A stretch of 36,951 nucleotides of DNA, taken from positions 1 through 36,951 of IMG/VR virus record IMGVR_UViG_3300035698_013157; one strand, written 5' to 3'. The notes beneath the pieces are model-generated. The model was given only the letters and a program-made list of their open reading frames with translations. It searched no databases and was not told where the DNA came from. Shown piece after piece: positions 6,225 to 12,971 of this stretch (positions are counted from its first letter, which is position 1; every line of letters starts with the position of its first letter). A program made the position numbers and the translations under genes. The DNA comes from a virus.

Positions 6225-8243
6225 TTAAGTAACTTGTAATTTTTTGCAATCAGGATCAACTATTAAGTTAACCACCTGAGAATCTGTATTAATAAGATTT
6301 GTTGTTGACTCTCTGTTGTCAATGAAAACAGGAACCGCTATATTGTAGTAGTTGTTTAGTACATTAATTATAGATAATCCTGCATTTGTTTTGCCCGCAG
6401 TGTTTGCGTCTGAGAACGGAACTCCATTTACTAAAATTGTACACCAAGGAATTACGCCATCTGTTTGTTCCTTAAACATTTTTACAGAAATATTATCTGT
6501 AAATAGTTTATTTATCTTAACCTCTAAAGCCTCTACCTTTGCTATCGTAAATTCATTAGCTGTAAATTGTTCTTTTTCAATACTAGCAATTTCATTCGCA
6601 AAATTTGACTCTTCTTTTTCTAATTCAGAAATCCTAGTTTCTATTTTTAAAATCTGTTCTTTCCCAGATAAAGTATAATTTAGCTGCCTTAGCTCTTTAT
6701 TAAGTTGGTCTTTTTTAACTTTAAGGTTTGAAACATCTACCGCACTTTCTTTAAGCGTGTTGGACTGTAATGTTTCAATTTCTTTTAAATTAGACTGGTA
6801 TTGATTGCTCTTAGACTTCTCTAGTTCTAATAAAGCAACCTTATCAACCACTTCAATAGTTTTTGTCTTTAAAACCTCTAATTCAGATTGGATCAAGTCT
6901 AATTTAGTTTGTGATGCTAATATTTGACTTTTGCCGCTATCAAGTTTTAGCTCAAAGTCTATAATACTCTCTTTCGTTTTATTAACTCTTTCTGAAATAA
7001 CAAGTCCTTTTTCTTTAATAGAATTCAAGGCATTACGCTTGTCAGTATTAAAATCATTAATCATTTTAAATTTTTCAGACTCAATATCGTCAACCTCTAA
7101 TATTCTTTTACAGGCAGGGCAATCGAAACTTCCCTCGTCAAATTTTAAAACTTTAGCATTTTCATCAGCCCATTCTTGTCTAATTTTTCCTAAAACAAGA
7201 TCAGCATTAATTATTTCATTTTTGCAAACCTCTAGCGTATCTGACGCATGATTTAATTTAAGTAAATAAGACTCGTGAAGGTTTTTGGCAGCGCTCAATT
7301 CCGCTTCTTTTTGTGGCACATAATTAATAACACCCAAAGAAGTGCTATTTATTTTTGTCTTCAATTCAAATTCAATATTTTGATTTTTAGATTTTAAATC
7401 AAATATTGTGTTTAAGTTTTCGGTTCTTGATTTGTTTGATTTTTCTAAAATTTTATTTCTATCCTCTATTAGTAGATCTACCTTAGATATAGACTCATTG
7501 ATTATAAAAATATTATCCTCTACCTCTTTAAAGTCTATTTCTTCTGGTTTTGATTTAGTTTGCTCATCTATTCGCGAAGGAATAAATGAAATTTCTTTCA
7601 TTAATTTTGCCCTCTTTGCCGCTAATTCTCTCTTGTATTCGTCTAAATCTTTATTTGATAGCTTATTAAGAAGAGACTCAAACCTTTCGTTACCTAAAGC
7701 TACCGCGCTATCAGCAACTTCACCCCCAACCGTGTCCATAAGAATCTCGCGCATTTTTATCCAATGCAAAGCGTTAAAGGCTAAAGTGTCAGAACAAACT
7801 TTGAAAATATCCTCATTAAGTATTGATGAAATTTTTTCACTATATTCTCTTTGTGATTTAGGTACATCATTATAAAAATAAATAGTTTCGTTACCTGTGT
7901 ATTCAGCATTAATAGCACCTTTTTTCTTTACCCACTTTTCTCTTAATGTTCTTTTTAAAAGAATTTCTTGTCCCTGAACTAAAATTAAGCCCTCAACAGT
8001 ATGTTCAACCTTTTGAATTACATTGTTATTTGCGTCTAGTGTCTTAATTGAAAATGAAGTATCTGATTGTCCTTGAGCATTTTTTCCAAAAAGAAGCCAA
8101 GTCCAAGCGTCTAAAACTGTAGATTTACCAGTACCATTCGCTCCCTTGATACTTGTAATATGCTTAAAATTGACACTTAGAGATTTTTGTCCTTTAAAGT
8201 AGCTTAGTGTTAATTTTTTTAACTCAATGTTTTTCATTTGCAT
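6225..8243 (-). CDS. Rad50/SbcC-like ATPase with zinc hook
   Basis: About 672 residues. Near the N-terminus is Walker A GANGTGKST. Long coiled-coil segments flank a CPAC zinc-hook motif in the middle (about residues 375-378), and a Walker B-like VPVFIDN lies close to the C-terminus. This is the SMC/Rad50 layout, though much shorter than bacterial SbcC. Such proteins normally work with an Mre11/SbcD nuclease; none is adjacent, and the only metallophosphoesterase in the window is at 35648. First gene of the leftward operon. I chose ATG 8241-8243 over the upstream in-frame TTG; ATG 8235-8237 is also possible. The long acidic/lysine-rich coils explain several long antisense frames, which I ignored. 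Confidence 0.88.
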   Translation of the reverse strand: MQMKNIELKKLTLSYFKGQKSLSVNFKHITSIKGANGTGKSTVLDAWTWLLFGKNAQGQSDTSFSIKTLDANNNVIQKVEHTVEGLILVQGQEILLKRTLREKWVKKKGAINAEYTGNETIYFYNDVPKSQREYSEKISSILNEDIFKVCSDTLAFNALHWIKMREILMDTVGGEVADSAVALGNERFESLLNKLSNKDLDEYKRELAAKRAKLMKEISFIPSRIDEQTKSKPEEIDFKEVEDNIFIINESISKVDLLIEDRNKILEKSNKSRTENLNTIFDLKSKNQNIEFELKTKINSTSLGVINYVPQKEAELSAAKNLHESYLLKLNHASDTLEVCKNEIINADLVLGKIRQEWADENAKVLKFDEGSFDCPACKRILEVDDIESEKFKMINDFNTDKRNALNSIKEKGLVISERVNKTKESIIDFELKLDSGKSQILASQTKLDLIQSELEVLKTKTIEVVDKVALLELEKSKSNQYQSNLKEIETLQSNTLKESAVDVSNLKVKKDQLNKELRQLNYTLSGKEQILKIETRISELEKEESNFANEIASIEKEQFTANEFTIAKVEALEVKINKLFTDNISVKMFKEQTDGVIPWCTILVNGVPFSDANTAGKTNAGLSIINVLNNYYNIAVPVFIDNRESTTNLINTDSQVVNLIVDPDCKKLQVT

Positions 8244-8302
8244 CAATATTTTTTTTGTTTGAATATTATTTTTGTTTGAATATTATTTTGTATATCACAA
8301 TA

Positions 8303-8360
8303 CATTACATTTGCTCTAAAATAACAACGTATTATATTCTATTGAACGGTAAATGTAATG
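8303..8360. promoter_or_regulatory. Divergent operator: CATTACATTT/AAATGTAATG inverted repeat
   Basis: Two perfectly complementary 10-base half sites lie 38 bases apart, at 8303-8312 and 8351-8360. Each half overlaps a -7 element: TACATTTG (8306-8313) reading right and TACATTTA (8357-8350) reading left. The layout is a lysogeny switch in which the XRE repressor at 8419 could silence the early operon and itself. Binding by that repressor is inferred. Confidence 0.6.
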
Positions 8361-8380
8361 CAAGATTTTTAGACATCAAA
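8350..8380 (-). promoter_or_regulatory. Leftward early promoter
   Basis: On the minus strand TTTG (8380-8377), a 19-base spacer, then TACATTTA (8357-8350). Both elements and the spacing fit the Bacteroidetes primary-sigma promoter. It lies 107 bases upstream of the SbcC-like ATG and overlaps the right half of the operator. Confidence 0.6.
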
Positions 8381-8418
8381 ATAAAAATGCAATTTTTTTA
8401 TGCATTATATAAAAATTA

Positions 8419-8778
8419 ATGAAAGGGATAGAATTAAAATCTAGGAGAGAAGAATTGGGGCTGACCCAAGAAGAGTTTGCAGCCATAGTAGGAGTAACTA
8501 GACAAACAATAGGCCTACATGAAAATATTGAATTAATTCCAAAAACAAAAGCTAGGCTATACGACATAGAATTAAAAGCGATAGGCTCTGTATCAGTAAG
8601 TCAAAGCGAGCAAATTAGCGATCACCAATTAATAAGGCTTATAAACGCAAGAAAGGACATCTTAGAGAAGATGCCCTTGTTTAATAAGGTTATTGAGTCT
8701 ATTTATTTAAAAATTTCGCTACACAAAGTAGAAAATGATATTCTTTTGGCTTTGAAAAATAAAAATGTCAAAAGTTAA
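8419..8778 (+). CDS. XRE/Cro-CI-type transcriptional repressor
   Basis: 119 residues. The N-terminal HTH (LKSRREELGLTQEEFAAIVG, then VTRQTIGLHE, residues 6-36) is a classic XRE fold. It is followed by a helical C-terminal region (HQLIRLINARKDILEKMPLF) probably for oligomerisation. There is no LexA-type protease domain, so it is a short repressor, released by some means other than self-cleavage. It is divergent from the early operon with the inverted-repeat operator between, the usual place for a phage lysogeny repressor. Confidence 0.85.
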   Translation: MKGIELKSRREELGLTQEEFAAIVGVTRQTIGLHENIELIPKTKARLYDIELKAIGSVSVSQSEQISDHQLIRLINARKDILEKMPLFNKVIESIYLKISLHKVENDILLALKNKNVKS

Positions 8779-8932
8779 TTTTAAGCAATTGCCTTTTAAG
8801 TAAAGCAGAATAAAGTTTGCTTTTTGTTTCTTCTATTTCTTTGTCTAGTCTTTTTTCAAAATCCAATTCTATGTGATTTTTACTTTTTTCTACTATAAAT
8901 TTTTGAATTCTTAGGTTGTTTGATTTTCTCAT
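8768..8932 (-). CDS. Possible small coiled-coil protein (54 aa)
   Basis: An open frame from ATG 8932 (MRKSNNLRIQKFIVEKSKN, then IELDFEKRLDKEIEETKSKL) with a strongly helical, charged pattern. It overlaps the end of the repressor gene by 11 bases, tail to tail. I find no good promoter for it. The amphipathic heptads and clean start make it worth listing; an antisense accident in Lys/Glu-rich AT-rich DNA cannot be excluded. Confidence 0.38.
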   Translation of the reverse strand: MRKSNNLRIQKFIVEKSKNHIELDFEKRLDKEIEETKSKLYSALLKRQLLKINF

Positions 8933-9100
8933 GTAAATTTAAAATTGGAAGTTTGAATAATATTATCCACTTAATTACTATCGTATTTTTAAAAAATAAA
9001 AATAACAATAATAACGTATTTAAACTACAATAAAGCTATATTAATATAATATATATGTAAATATATCATAACATATTATATAAATAAGGGTAAGTGAAAA

Positions 9101-9124
9101 AAAGATCATACGAATATGATCTTT
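9101..9124. terminator. Symmetrical hairpin, probable bidirectional terminator
   Basis: Perfect 10-bp stem AAAGATCATA/TATGATCTTT with a CGAA loop. A-runs precede it and Ts end it, so it could stop transcripts from either side, including read-through from the repressor gene. The U-tract is short on the plus strand. Confidence 0.5.
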
Positions 9125-9132
9125 TACAAATT

Positions 9133-9154
9133 GCAGGACAATGGTCGGACAGAA
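9133..9154. repeat. Two tandem 11-bp repeats left of attP (arm-type site candidate)
   Basis: GCAGGACAATG followed directly by GTCGGACAGAA, sharing GGACA at an 11-base period, i.e. one helical turn. The second unit is identical in its first nine bases (GTCGGACAG) to the array on the other side of the core at 9328. The position fits an integrase arm site; a host or phage regulator site is the alternative. Confidence 0.5.
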
Positions 9155-9163
9155 ATAGGGTAT

Positions 9164-9202
9164 AAAAAAGAAAAAAGCCTGTAAACATTGAGCTTACAGG
9201 CT
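9164..9202 (-). terminator. Rho-independent terminator carried beside the tRNA 3' end
   Basis: On the minus strand, AGCCTGTAA (9202-9194), a 9-base loop, TTACAGGCT (9184-9176), then a T-rich run continuing to about 9164. It lies 8 bases downstream of the tRNA-like 3' end on the same strand, so after integration it would terminate the restored host tRNA transcript. Confidence 0.75.
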
Positions 9203-9210
9203 AAGATTAG

Positions 9211-9224
9211 TGACCTCGACTGGA
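9211..9224 (-). other. attP core: 3' end of a tRNA gene
   Basis: On the minus strand TCCAGTCGAGGTCA reads as the end of a tRNA: the last part of the T arm (TCCAGT), a 7-base acceptor strand CGAGGTC and discriminator A. The T-loop sequence TTCGAA is not present further upstream, where phage sequence begins, so only the 3' end is carried. The matching acceptor 5' strand would be GACCTCG. I suspect a tRNA-Arg gene but cannot confirm it. Many tyrosine integrases recombine in tRNA 3' ends and restore the gene with such a fragment. Confidence 0.68.
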
Positions 9225-9298
9225 CTAAATATTTATACTGAAACAAGCTATAACATAATTAATTTTTATATATTTTTGATTTTTATTGTGTGTTTATA

Positions 9299-9329
9299 TT
9301 GTATCATATCACATAATAATGTATATTTG
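9299..9329 (+). promoter_or_regulatory. Probable promoter of the integrase operon
   Basis: TTG (9299-9301), 20 bases, TATATTTG (9322-9329), a full TAnnTTTG element. The expected start point is about 7 bases on, inside the GTCGGACAG repeat array, so a protein bound there would block initiation. Next genes: HTH protein 9498 and onwards to the integrase. Confidence 0.6.
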
Positions 9330-9360
9330 TCGGACAGATGTCGGACAGCTTTCGGACATT
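9328..9360. repeat. Three tandem 11-bp repeats (TGTCGGACAGA type) right of attP
   Basis: TGTCGGACAGA, TGTCGGACAGC, TTTCGGACATT in perfect 11-base register. Directly abuts the -7 element of the promoter at 9322. Could be integrase arm sites, operators or both. Confidence 0.6.
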
Positions 9361-9424
9361 ATACTAACTTTAAAAGAAACGCTTGTGGTTATAAGACAAC
9401 TTTTTTACAAGTATAAACAATGAA

Positions 9425-9457
9425 AACACGTAAAAAACACCTAAAAAACACGTAAAA
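9425..9457. repeat. Second array of three 11-bp repeats (AACACGTAAAA type)
   Basis: AACACGTAAAA, AACACCTAAAA, AACACGTAAAA, again with an 11-base period but an unrelated sequence. Lies between the promoter and the first gene of the integrase operon. A second protein such as Xis or the HTH protein encoded next could bind it. Confidence 0.55.
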
Positions 9458-9497
9458 ATAATTAAAGTTGATTATAAAAATTGGGAAATTTATCAAT

Positions 9498-9764
9498 ATG
9501 GAAAATTATAAAAAAGCATCAGAAGTGGGTCAAGATTTAATTTTCATCTATTTAAAAAACAGAATGGAAGAAAATAAAATTACTATAAACAAACTCGCTG
9601 AAATTTTAGAAGTAAGCGTTACAAAACTCGGGCAAGTTTTTAAAAAAGAAAGCCCAATGACTTTAGGCATGTACTTAGAAATTTGTGGAGCGCTACAATT
9701 GCGCCCATATTTAATACCTACTGAAAGTGATAATACCGATATGCAAAGAATGTTCTTTAATTAA
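9498..9764 (+). CDS. HTH transcriptional regulator (XRE-like)
   Basis: 88 residues from the ATG at 9498, chosen over an upstream in-frame TTG at 9468. The core NKITINKLAEILEVSVTKLG followed by QVFKKESPMTLGMYLEICGA (about residues 26-65) is an XRE-type HTH: 'l..la..l.vs...l...f......l..l..i...l'. First gene of the rightward lysogeny/integration operon, immediately after two phased repeat arrays that it could bind. It may be a Cro-like partner of the repressor at 8419, or an autoregulator. Confidence 0.72.
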   Translation: MENYKKASEVGQDLIFIYLKNRMEENKITINKLAEILEVSVTKLGQVFKKESPMTLGMYLEICGALQLRPYLIPTESDNTDMQRMFFN

Positions 9765-9910
9765 AGTAACGGTGGCGATTAGCGAAGTAAAAGCCTACCG
9801 CTACCGTTCAAGTTTGCCACAAATGCTACTGGCTTTTATTTTGCCAATTGCGCGTTAGCGGTTCGAGCTTCTCCGCTTTTAGAAGCACAAAACTAATAAA
9901 TAATATAAAA
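9765..9910 (+). other. GC-richer spacer with nested hairpins
   Basis: Contains a 10-bp stem AACGGTGGCG/CGCTACCGTT (one G-U pair, starting near 9768), GCCA/TGGC and AGCGG/CCGCT stems, and GCTTCT/AGAAGC (near 9867-9886). Base composition is visibly richer in GC than its surroundings. It looks like foreign DNA flanking a cargo gene; I cannot assign it to a known element and it does not fit the integron attC core rule GTTRRRY. Confidence 0.4.
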
Positions 9911-10171
9911 ATGCAAAAGATTTACAGGTTAGAATTTAATGAAAAACAACAGAATTTTCATTTAGACAATTACACTCACGAACCAAATACTTTGGGTTGG
10001 TTTACAATTACTGACCATTGTTCGGATTTTGAATTTAAAGTATTCGAGGCTTATGTAAATAGAGTTAAGAACGACAAATTAACAAAAGATTATTTATTAA
10101 AATGTTTGGCAGAAATAATAGGTCTTATTAATAACTTACAAGAACGTAATTTGCACATTGTCGGTTGTTAG
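9911..10171 (+). CDS. Unknown protein (86 aa), possible cargo gene
   Basis: Starts at the ATG at 9911 (MQKIYRLEFNEKQQNFHLDN), preceded by an A-rich Bacteroidetes-type initiation region; the longer upstream frame runs through hairpins and is not credible. Contains HEPNTLGWFTITDHCSDFEF, suggestive of a small alpha/beta protein. Not recognised. Flanked by GC-richer structured DNA, and it lies with the secreted repeat protein in the segment between the phage switch and integrase, where lysogeny-expressed cargo genes often lie. Confidence 0.6.
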   Translation: MQKIYRLEFNEKQQNFHLDNYTHEPNTLGWFTITDHCSDFEFKVFEAYVNRVKNDKLTKDYLLKCLAEIIGLINNLQERNLHIVGC

Positions 10172-10265
10172 CCTTACCACTAAATACTTGCTGCATGGAA
10201 CAGCCGTTCACACAGCTATTTAACAATCAAAAAAAATGTAAACTAATTTAATAAAACAAAACACA

Positions 10266-10694
10266 ATGAAAAATTTAATTTTATTCTACTTTATGACACT
10301 CGCTTTAACTGTAAACTCTCAAACAAGGTGGGGTACTTATAGCGCAACTAACGGTTTTCAGGATCTTACTCCGTCAGAAATTACAATACTATCTACTAGC
10401 GGTACGTTTAGCACTTATCAAACAACAAATGGATTTCAGAATTTGTTACCGTCTCAAGTTACAGTACCTAATTATAGCAACGGATATGACACTTATGGAA
10501 TTACAAACGGTTCCAGAGACTTGACTCCTTCTTTAATTTCTACACCTAACCTGAATGGAGGCTATGATATTTATGGGACAACAAATGGATTTAAAAATTT
10601 AACCCCAAACATTATCTTACAACCTACCTTAGATATAGGATATGAGGTTTATATTTTTCCTAGCATCATTATTGATGGCCCAAAATTAAACTAA
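10266..10694 (+). CDS. Secreted protein of four 26-residue repeats, probable lysogenic-conversion cargo
   Basis: 142 residues. A Sec signal peptide (MKNLILFYFMTLALTVNSQ, cleavage likely after NSQ) is followed by four consecutive 26-residue units, each of the form [TI]Y..TNGF.[DN]L.PS.....(about 10)GY[DE]. All four are exactly 26 long with no gap, then a short tail. There is no lipobox Cys and no sorting domain, so export to the periplasm or beyond is likely. The gene sits just before the integrase, away from late genes. I do not recognise the family. An effect on the lysogen's surface or environment is plausible but not shown. Confidence 0.78.
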   Translation: MKNLILFYFMTLALTVNSQTRWGTYSATNGFQDLTPSEITILSTSGTFSTYQTTNGFQNLLPSQVTVPNYSNGYDTYGITNGSRDLTPSLISTPNLNGGYDIYGTTNGFKNLTPNIILQPTLDIGYEVYIFPSIIIDGPKLN

Positions 10695-10751
10695 ATTAGA
10701 GACGAAAACAGAACAATTAAAATAAGTAGTTAATTACTAAAGTTAAGGGAA

Positions 10752-12035
10752 ATGGCAACGGTAAAAATATTCACAAGAGGGAATTCTGATTCCTCGGCAC
10801 TATATATTCGGTTTATTAATGGCCGTAAATTAGATATTCAGATAAAAACTAATCTCGTTGTAAACTCAGAGCATTGGGATAATTCTAAAAGCAATTACAG
10901 AAATGTATTTGCGGTAAGTAATAGAGCTACGTTGAACGCTAGGTTCAATAAGTTAATGGCAGTAGTTTTAGAGAGTTATAACGAGTCTTATATGCTAGGA
11001 GAGGTTATTGACAAAATATGGCTTGAGAACGTATTGAAAGAGTTTTTTGAAAGACCTAAGCAAGAAGATCAAGCGTCCGTACAAAAACACTACGTTTATT
11101 ATGTGGATTTTATTGATTGGTGGCTTGAAAATATTTCTGCTACCTGGCGAACCGATAAAAATAAGTTTTTGAACAAGAGATCTAAAGCTCAATATCAATC
11201 TTTTGTAGAAATGTTTAAAAAGTATGAGAATAAATCTAAGCAAAAAATAAAAATAAAAGAAATTGATAGCTTTTTAATCAATGATTTTATAGATGTAATT
11301 ATAGATAAAATGAACTACGCTCCTGCAACTGCTAGGAGGCATGTTACTAGGTTGAAATTTTTTTTAAACAGGGCTGAGAACATGGATATTAAAGTAAATC
11401 AAAATTACAAAGAGCGTGTATTTGTAGGTAATGAGGAAGAGGATATTTTGGCGCCATATTTAAACGAGGAAGAAATAGACCGCATATTTAATTTAGACCT
11501 TTCGAGCGATGATGTTTTAGAAAATATAAGGGATAGTTTTATAATTTCTCTTTGGTCGGGCTTGCGAATATCCGATTTTAATAAAAACCTAAATACAGAA
11601 AATATAGATGAAGATTTCATCAATATTAAGACCACTAAAACACAAGCCTGGGTTAATATTCCTTTACATTCGCAAGTAAAGCAGGTGTTAAAGAAAAGAT
11701 TTGGATATTTGCCGATCAAATATTCAGATAAGCATTTTAATGATCGTATAAAGACCGTTTGTATGCTTGCTAATATAGATGAAGAAATTAGAGGCAAAAA
11801 GTTTGATAGTGATGTTAAGCGAAAAGTTATTGGAACCTACAAAAAATACGATTTAATCTCAAGTCATACAGGCAGGAGAAGTTTTGCTACTAACTTATTC
11901 GGTGTTGTGCCTAATAGTGTTATAATGTCGGTTGCCGGATGGAGTAGTGAAAAGGTATTTTTAAGCTACATAAAGCGTACAAAAAAAGAAAGTGCGTTGA
12001 TATTAAAAAATGTTTGGGACGAAAAATATAAATAG
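10752..12035 (+). CDS. int: Tyrosine recombinase, phage integrase
   Basis: 427 residues. N-terminal Arm-type DNA-binding domain (MATVKIFTRGNSDSSALYIR.., about 1-95), a SAM-like core-binding domain (about 110-215) and a C-terminal catalytic domain. Catalytic residues are visible: Arg272 in SGLRISD, a Lys near KTTKTQAW, His372-x-x-Arg375 in SHTGRRSF, Trp397 in the AGW position and Tyr406 in LSYIK. Normal length for Bacteroidetes phage integrases. Its likely target is the tRNA-derived site at 9211, with flanking 11-bp arrays as arm sites. It is followed 27 bases later by another HTH gene in the same transcript. Confidence 0.96.
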   Translation: MATVKIFTRGNSDSSALYIRFINGRKLDIQIKTNLVVNSEHWDNSKSNYRNVFAVSNRATLNARFNKLMAVVLESYNESYMLGEVIDKIWLENVLKEFFERPKQEDQASVQKHYVYYVDFIDWWLENISATWRTDKNKFLNKRSKAQYQSFVEMFKKYENKSKQKIKIKEIDSFLINDFIDVIIDKMNYAPATARRHVTRLKFFLNRAENMDIKVNQNYKERVFVGNEEEDILAPYLNEEEIDRIFNLDLSSDDVLENIRDSFIISLWSGLRISDFNKNLNTENIDEDFINIKTTKTQAWVNIPLHSQVKQVLKKRFGYLPIKYSDKHFNDRIKTVCMLANIDEEIRGKKFDSDVKRKVIGTYKKYDLISSHTGRRSFATNLFGVVPNSVIMSVAGWSSEKVFLSYIKRTKKESALILKNVWDEKYK

Positions 12036-12062
12036 AATAATTAAAATTTAATAAAAAACAAT

Positions 12063-12443
12063 ATGGGAGAGAATATAACAGATGGTAAGAAATTAGAAGA
12101 TTTGCTTGCCGCATTGGATATAACGGCGCATAATTTAGCGGTAAAGCTAGGGTACAAGAGCCACGCCTCCGTTTACCACGTGATTAACGGTATTAATAAC
12201 TTGTCGGAAGGAATGATTGAAAGAATAGTAAAAGCTGTTCCTAACGCAAGCTATCAATTTTTAAAGTTTGGAAAATTACCTGTACTTTTAAGCAACGAAG
12301 GAATACAGGCGCAAATGAATTTGTTTAATCTACCGCCTACCCAAAATAGCGAGCTGTTTAAACTTAAAAGGATTATGGACGTTCCGGATCAACTAGACAG
12401 AATTGAAGAAATGCTTATCGATTTATTAAACAGAAAAACTTAA
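12063..12443 (+). CDS. Cro/CI-type HTH protein
   Basis: 126 residues. HTH at about residues 9-45: KKLEDLLAALDITAHNLAVK, then LGYKSHASVYHVINGINNLS. This is a 'short HTH plus helical tail' protein common in Bacteroidetes lysogeny regions. The C-terminus (LDRIEEMLIDLLNRK) is a likely dimerisation helix. It ends just before a strong bidirectional terminator that separates it from the convergent operon. Probably controls integration or lysogeny genes. Confidence 0.78.
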   Translation: MGENITDGKKLEDLLAALDITAHNLAVKLGYKSHASVYHVINGINNLSEGMIERIVKAVPNASYQFLKFGKLPVLLSNEGIQAQMNLFNLPPTQNSELFKLKRIMDVPDQLDRIEEMLIDLLNRKT

Positions 12444-12467
12444 AATTAAAATAACTGCTATAACTAA

Positions 12468-12506
12468 CAAAAAAAAACCTGCTTACTATAAGTCAGGTTT
12501 TTTTTT
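12468..12506. terminator. Bidirectional rho-independent terminator
   Basis: An A-run, CCTG, inner CTTA/TAAG stem, CAGG and a T-run: the A-tract and T-tract flank the same stem, so it works on both strands. It separates the integrase operon (plus) from the accessory operon (minus). Confidence 0.85.
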
Positions 12507-12507
12507 G

Positions 12508-12777
12508 CTAATACAATTCTTTCGGTTTTATTTTTTTAATTTCAATTTCATATCCCAAACATTGAAGTATTGAAACTACTGTTGAATATGTGGGATTCTT
12601 TCTTACTCCGCCTTCAACCTCACTAACATAACTCATAGCAAGTCCTGTTTTAATAGCTATGTGTTTTTGATGAAGACCTAGCTCTAGTCTTTTTCTTCTA
12701 ATGAAGGTTGCAAGCTCTTGGTTCTTTTTAGTTGCTAAATTCTGCATTTCTAATTGTTCGTATGTTTTTTGCTTCAT
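12508..12777 (-). CDS. XRE-family regulator
   Basis: 89 residues with a strong XRE HTH: FIRRKRLELGLHQKHIAIKT, then GLAMSYVSEVEGGVRKNPTY, then a conserved 'LGYEI.I' end (residues about 25-80). The length and ending resemble HigA/MqsA-type or plain XRE regulators, but there is no neighbouring toxin gene, so I do not call a toxin-antitoxin pair. Last gene of the leftward accessory operon, so it may be expressed with it. Confidence 0.82.
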   Translation of the reverse strand: MKQKTYEQLEMQNLATKKNQELATFIRRKRLELGLHQKHIAIKTGLAMSYVSEVEGGVRKNPTYSTVVSILQCLGYEIEIKKIKPKELY

Positions 12778-12794
12778 TTTAATATTGTTTTTTT

Positions 12795-12959
12795 TTAATT
12801 AGATTTAATTCTTTCAGCTAAGGCAGATTTTTCGTAAAACGATAATTCTTTAAATTGCCTGTTGTTCATGTGCCACCTTCCGTTTATCACAGAATAATCT
12901 GTGCTATTGATTGCTTCATCTAGTGCAATTTCTTTAATTGTTTTATCAATTCCAAACAT
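12795..12959 (-). CDS. Small phage protein (54 aa), unknown
   Basis: Starts MFGIDKTIKEIALDEAINST and ends NRQFKELSFYEKSALAERIK plus three residues. Ordinary composition with an alternation of helices. It lies in the same direction as its neighbours and ends 17 bases before the start of the XRE gene. Not recognised. Confidence 0.6.
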   Translation of the reverse strand: MFGIDKTIKEIALDEAINSTDYSVINGRWHMNNRQFKELSFYEKSALAERIKSN

Positions 12960-12971
12960 ATTTTCTGATTT

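Larger units (their letters stand above)
8933..9497. other. Gene-free attachment and regulatory region
   Basis: 565 bases without a convincing gene; the open frame across the middle is disregarded because it runs through repeats and terminators. In order: an AT-rich stretch, a symmetrical hairpin (9101), a two-unit 11-bp repeat (9133), a tRNA-type terminator (9176), the tRNA-derived attP core (9211), a promoter (9299), a three-unit 11-bp repeat (9328) and a second, different three-unit 11-bp repeat (9425). Confidence 0.65.

Noticed and set aside
9210-9416. Open frame across the attP region (plus strand)
   Set aside because: It runs through the terminator edge, tRNA-like core, promoter and phased repeats, and the predicted protein is low-complexity and hydrophobic without pattern.
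9765-9910. Integron attC site beside the 86-residue gene
   Set aside because: Stems are present but the required GTTRRRY/RYYYAAC core pair is not; the nearest match GTTAGCG has C where a purine is needed.
12508-12959. Toxin-antitoxin pair (XRE protein with the 54-residue gene)
   Set aside because: The small upstream protein has no toxin-like pattern and the gene packing equals that of the rest of the operon.
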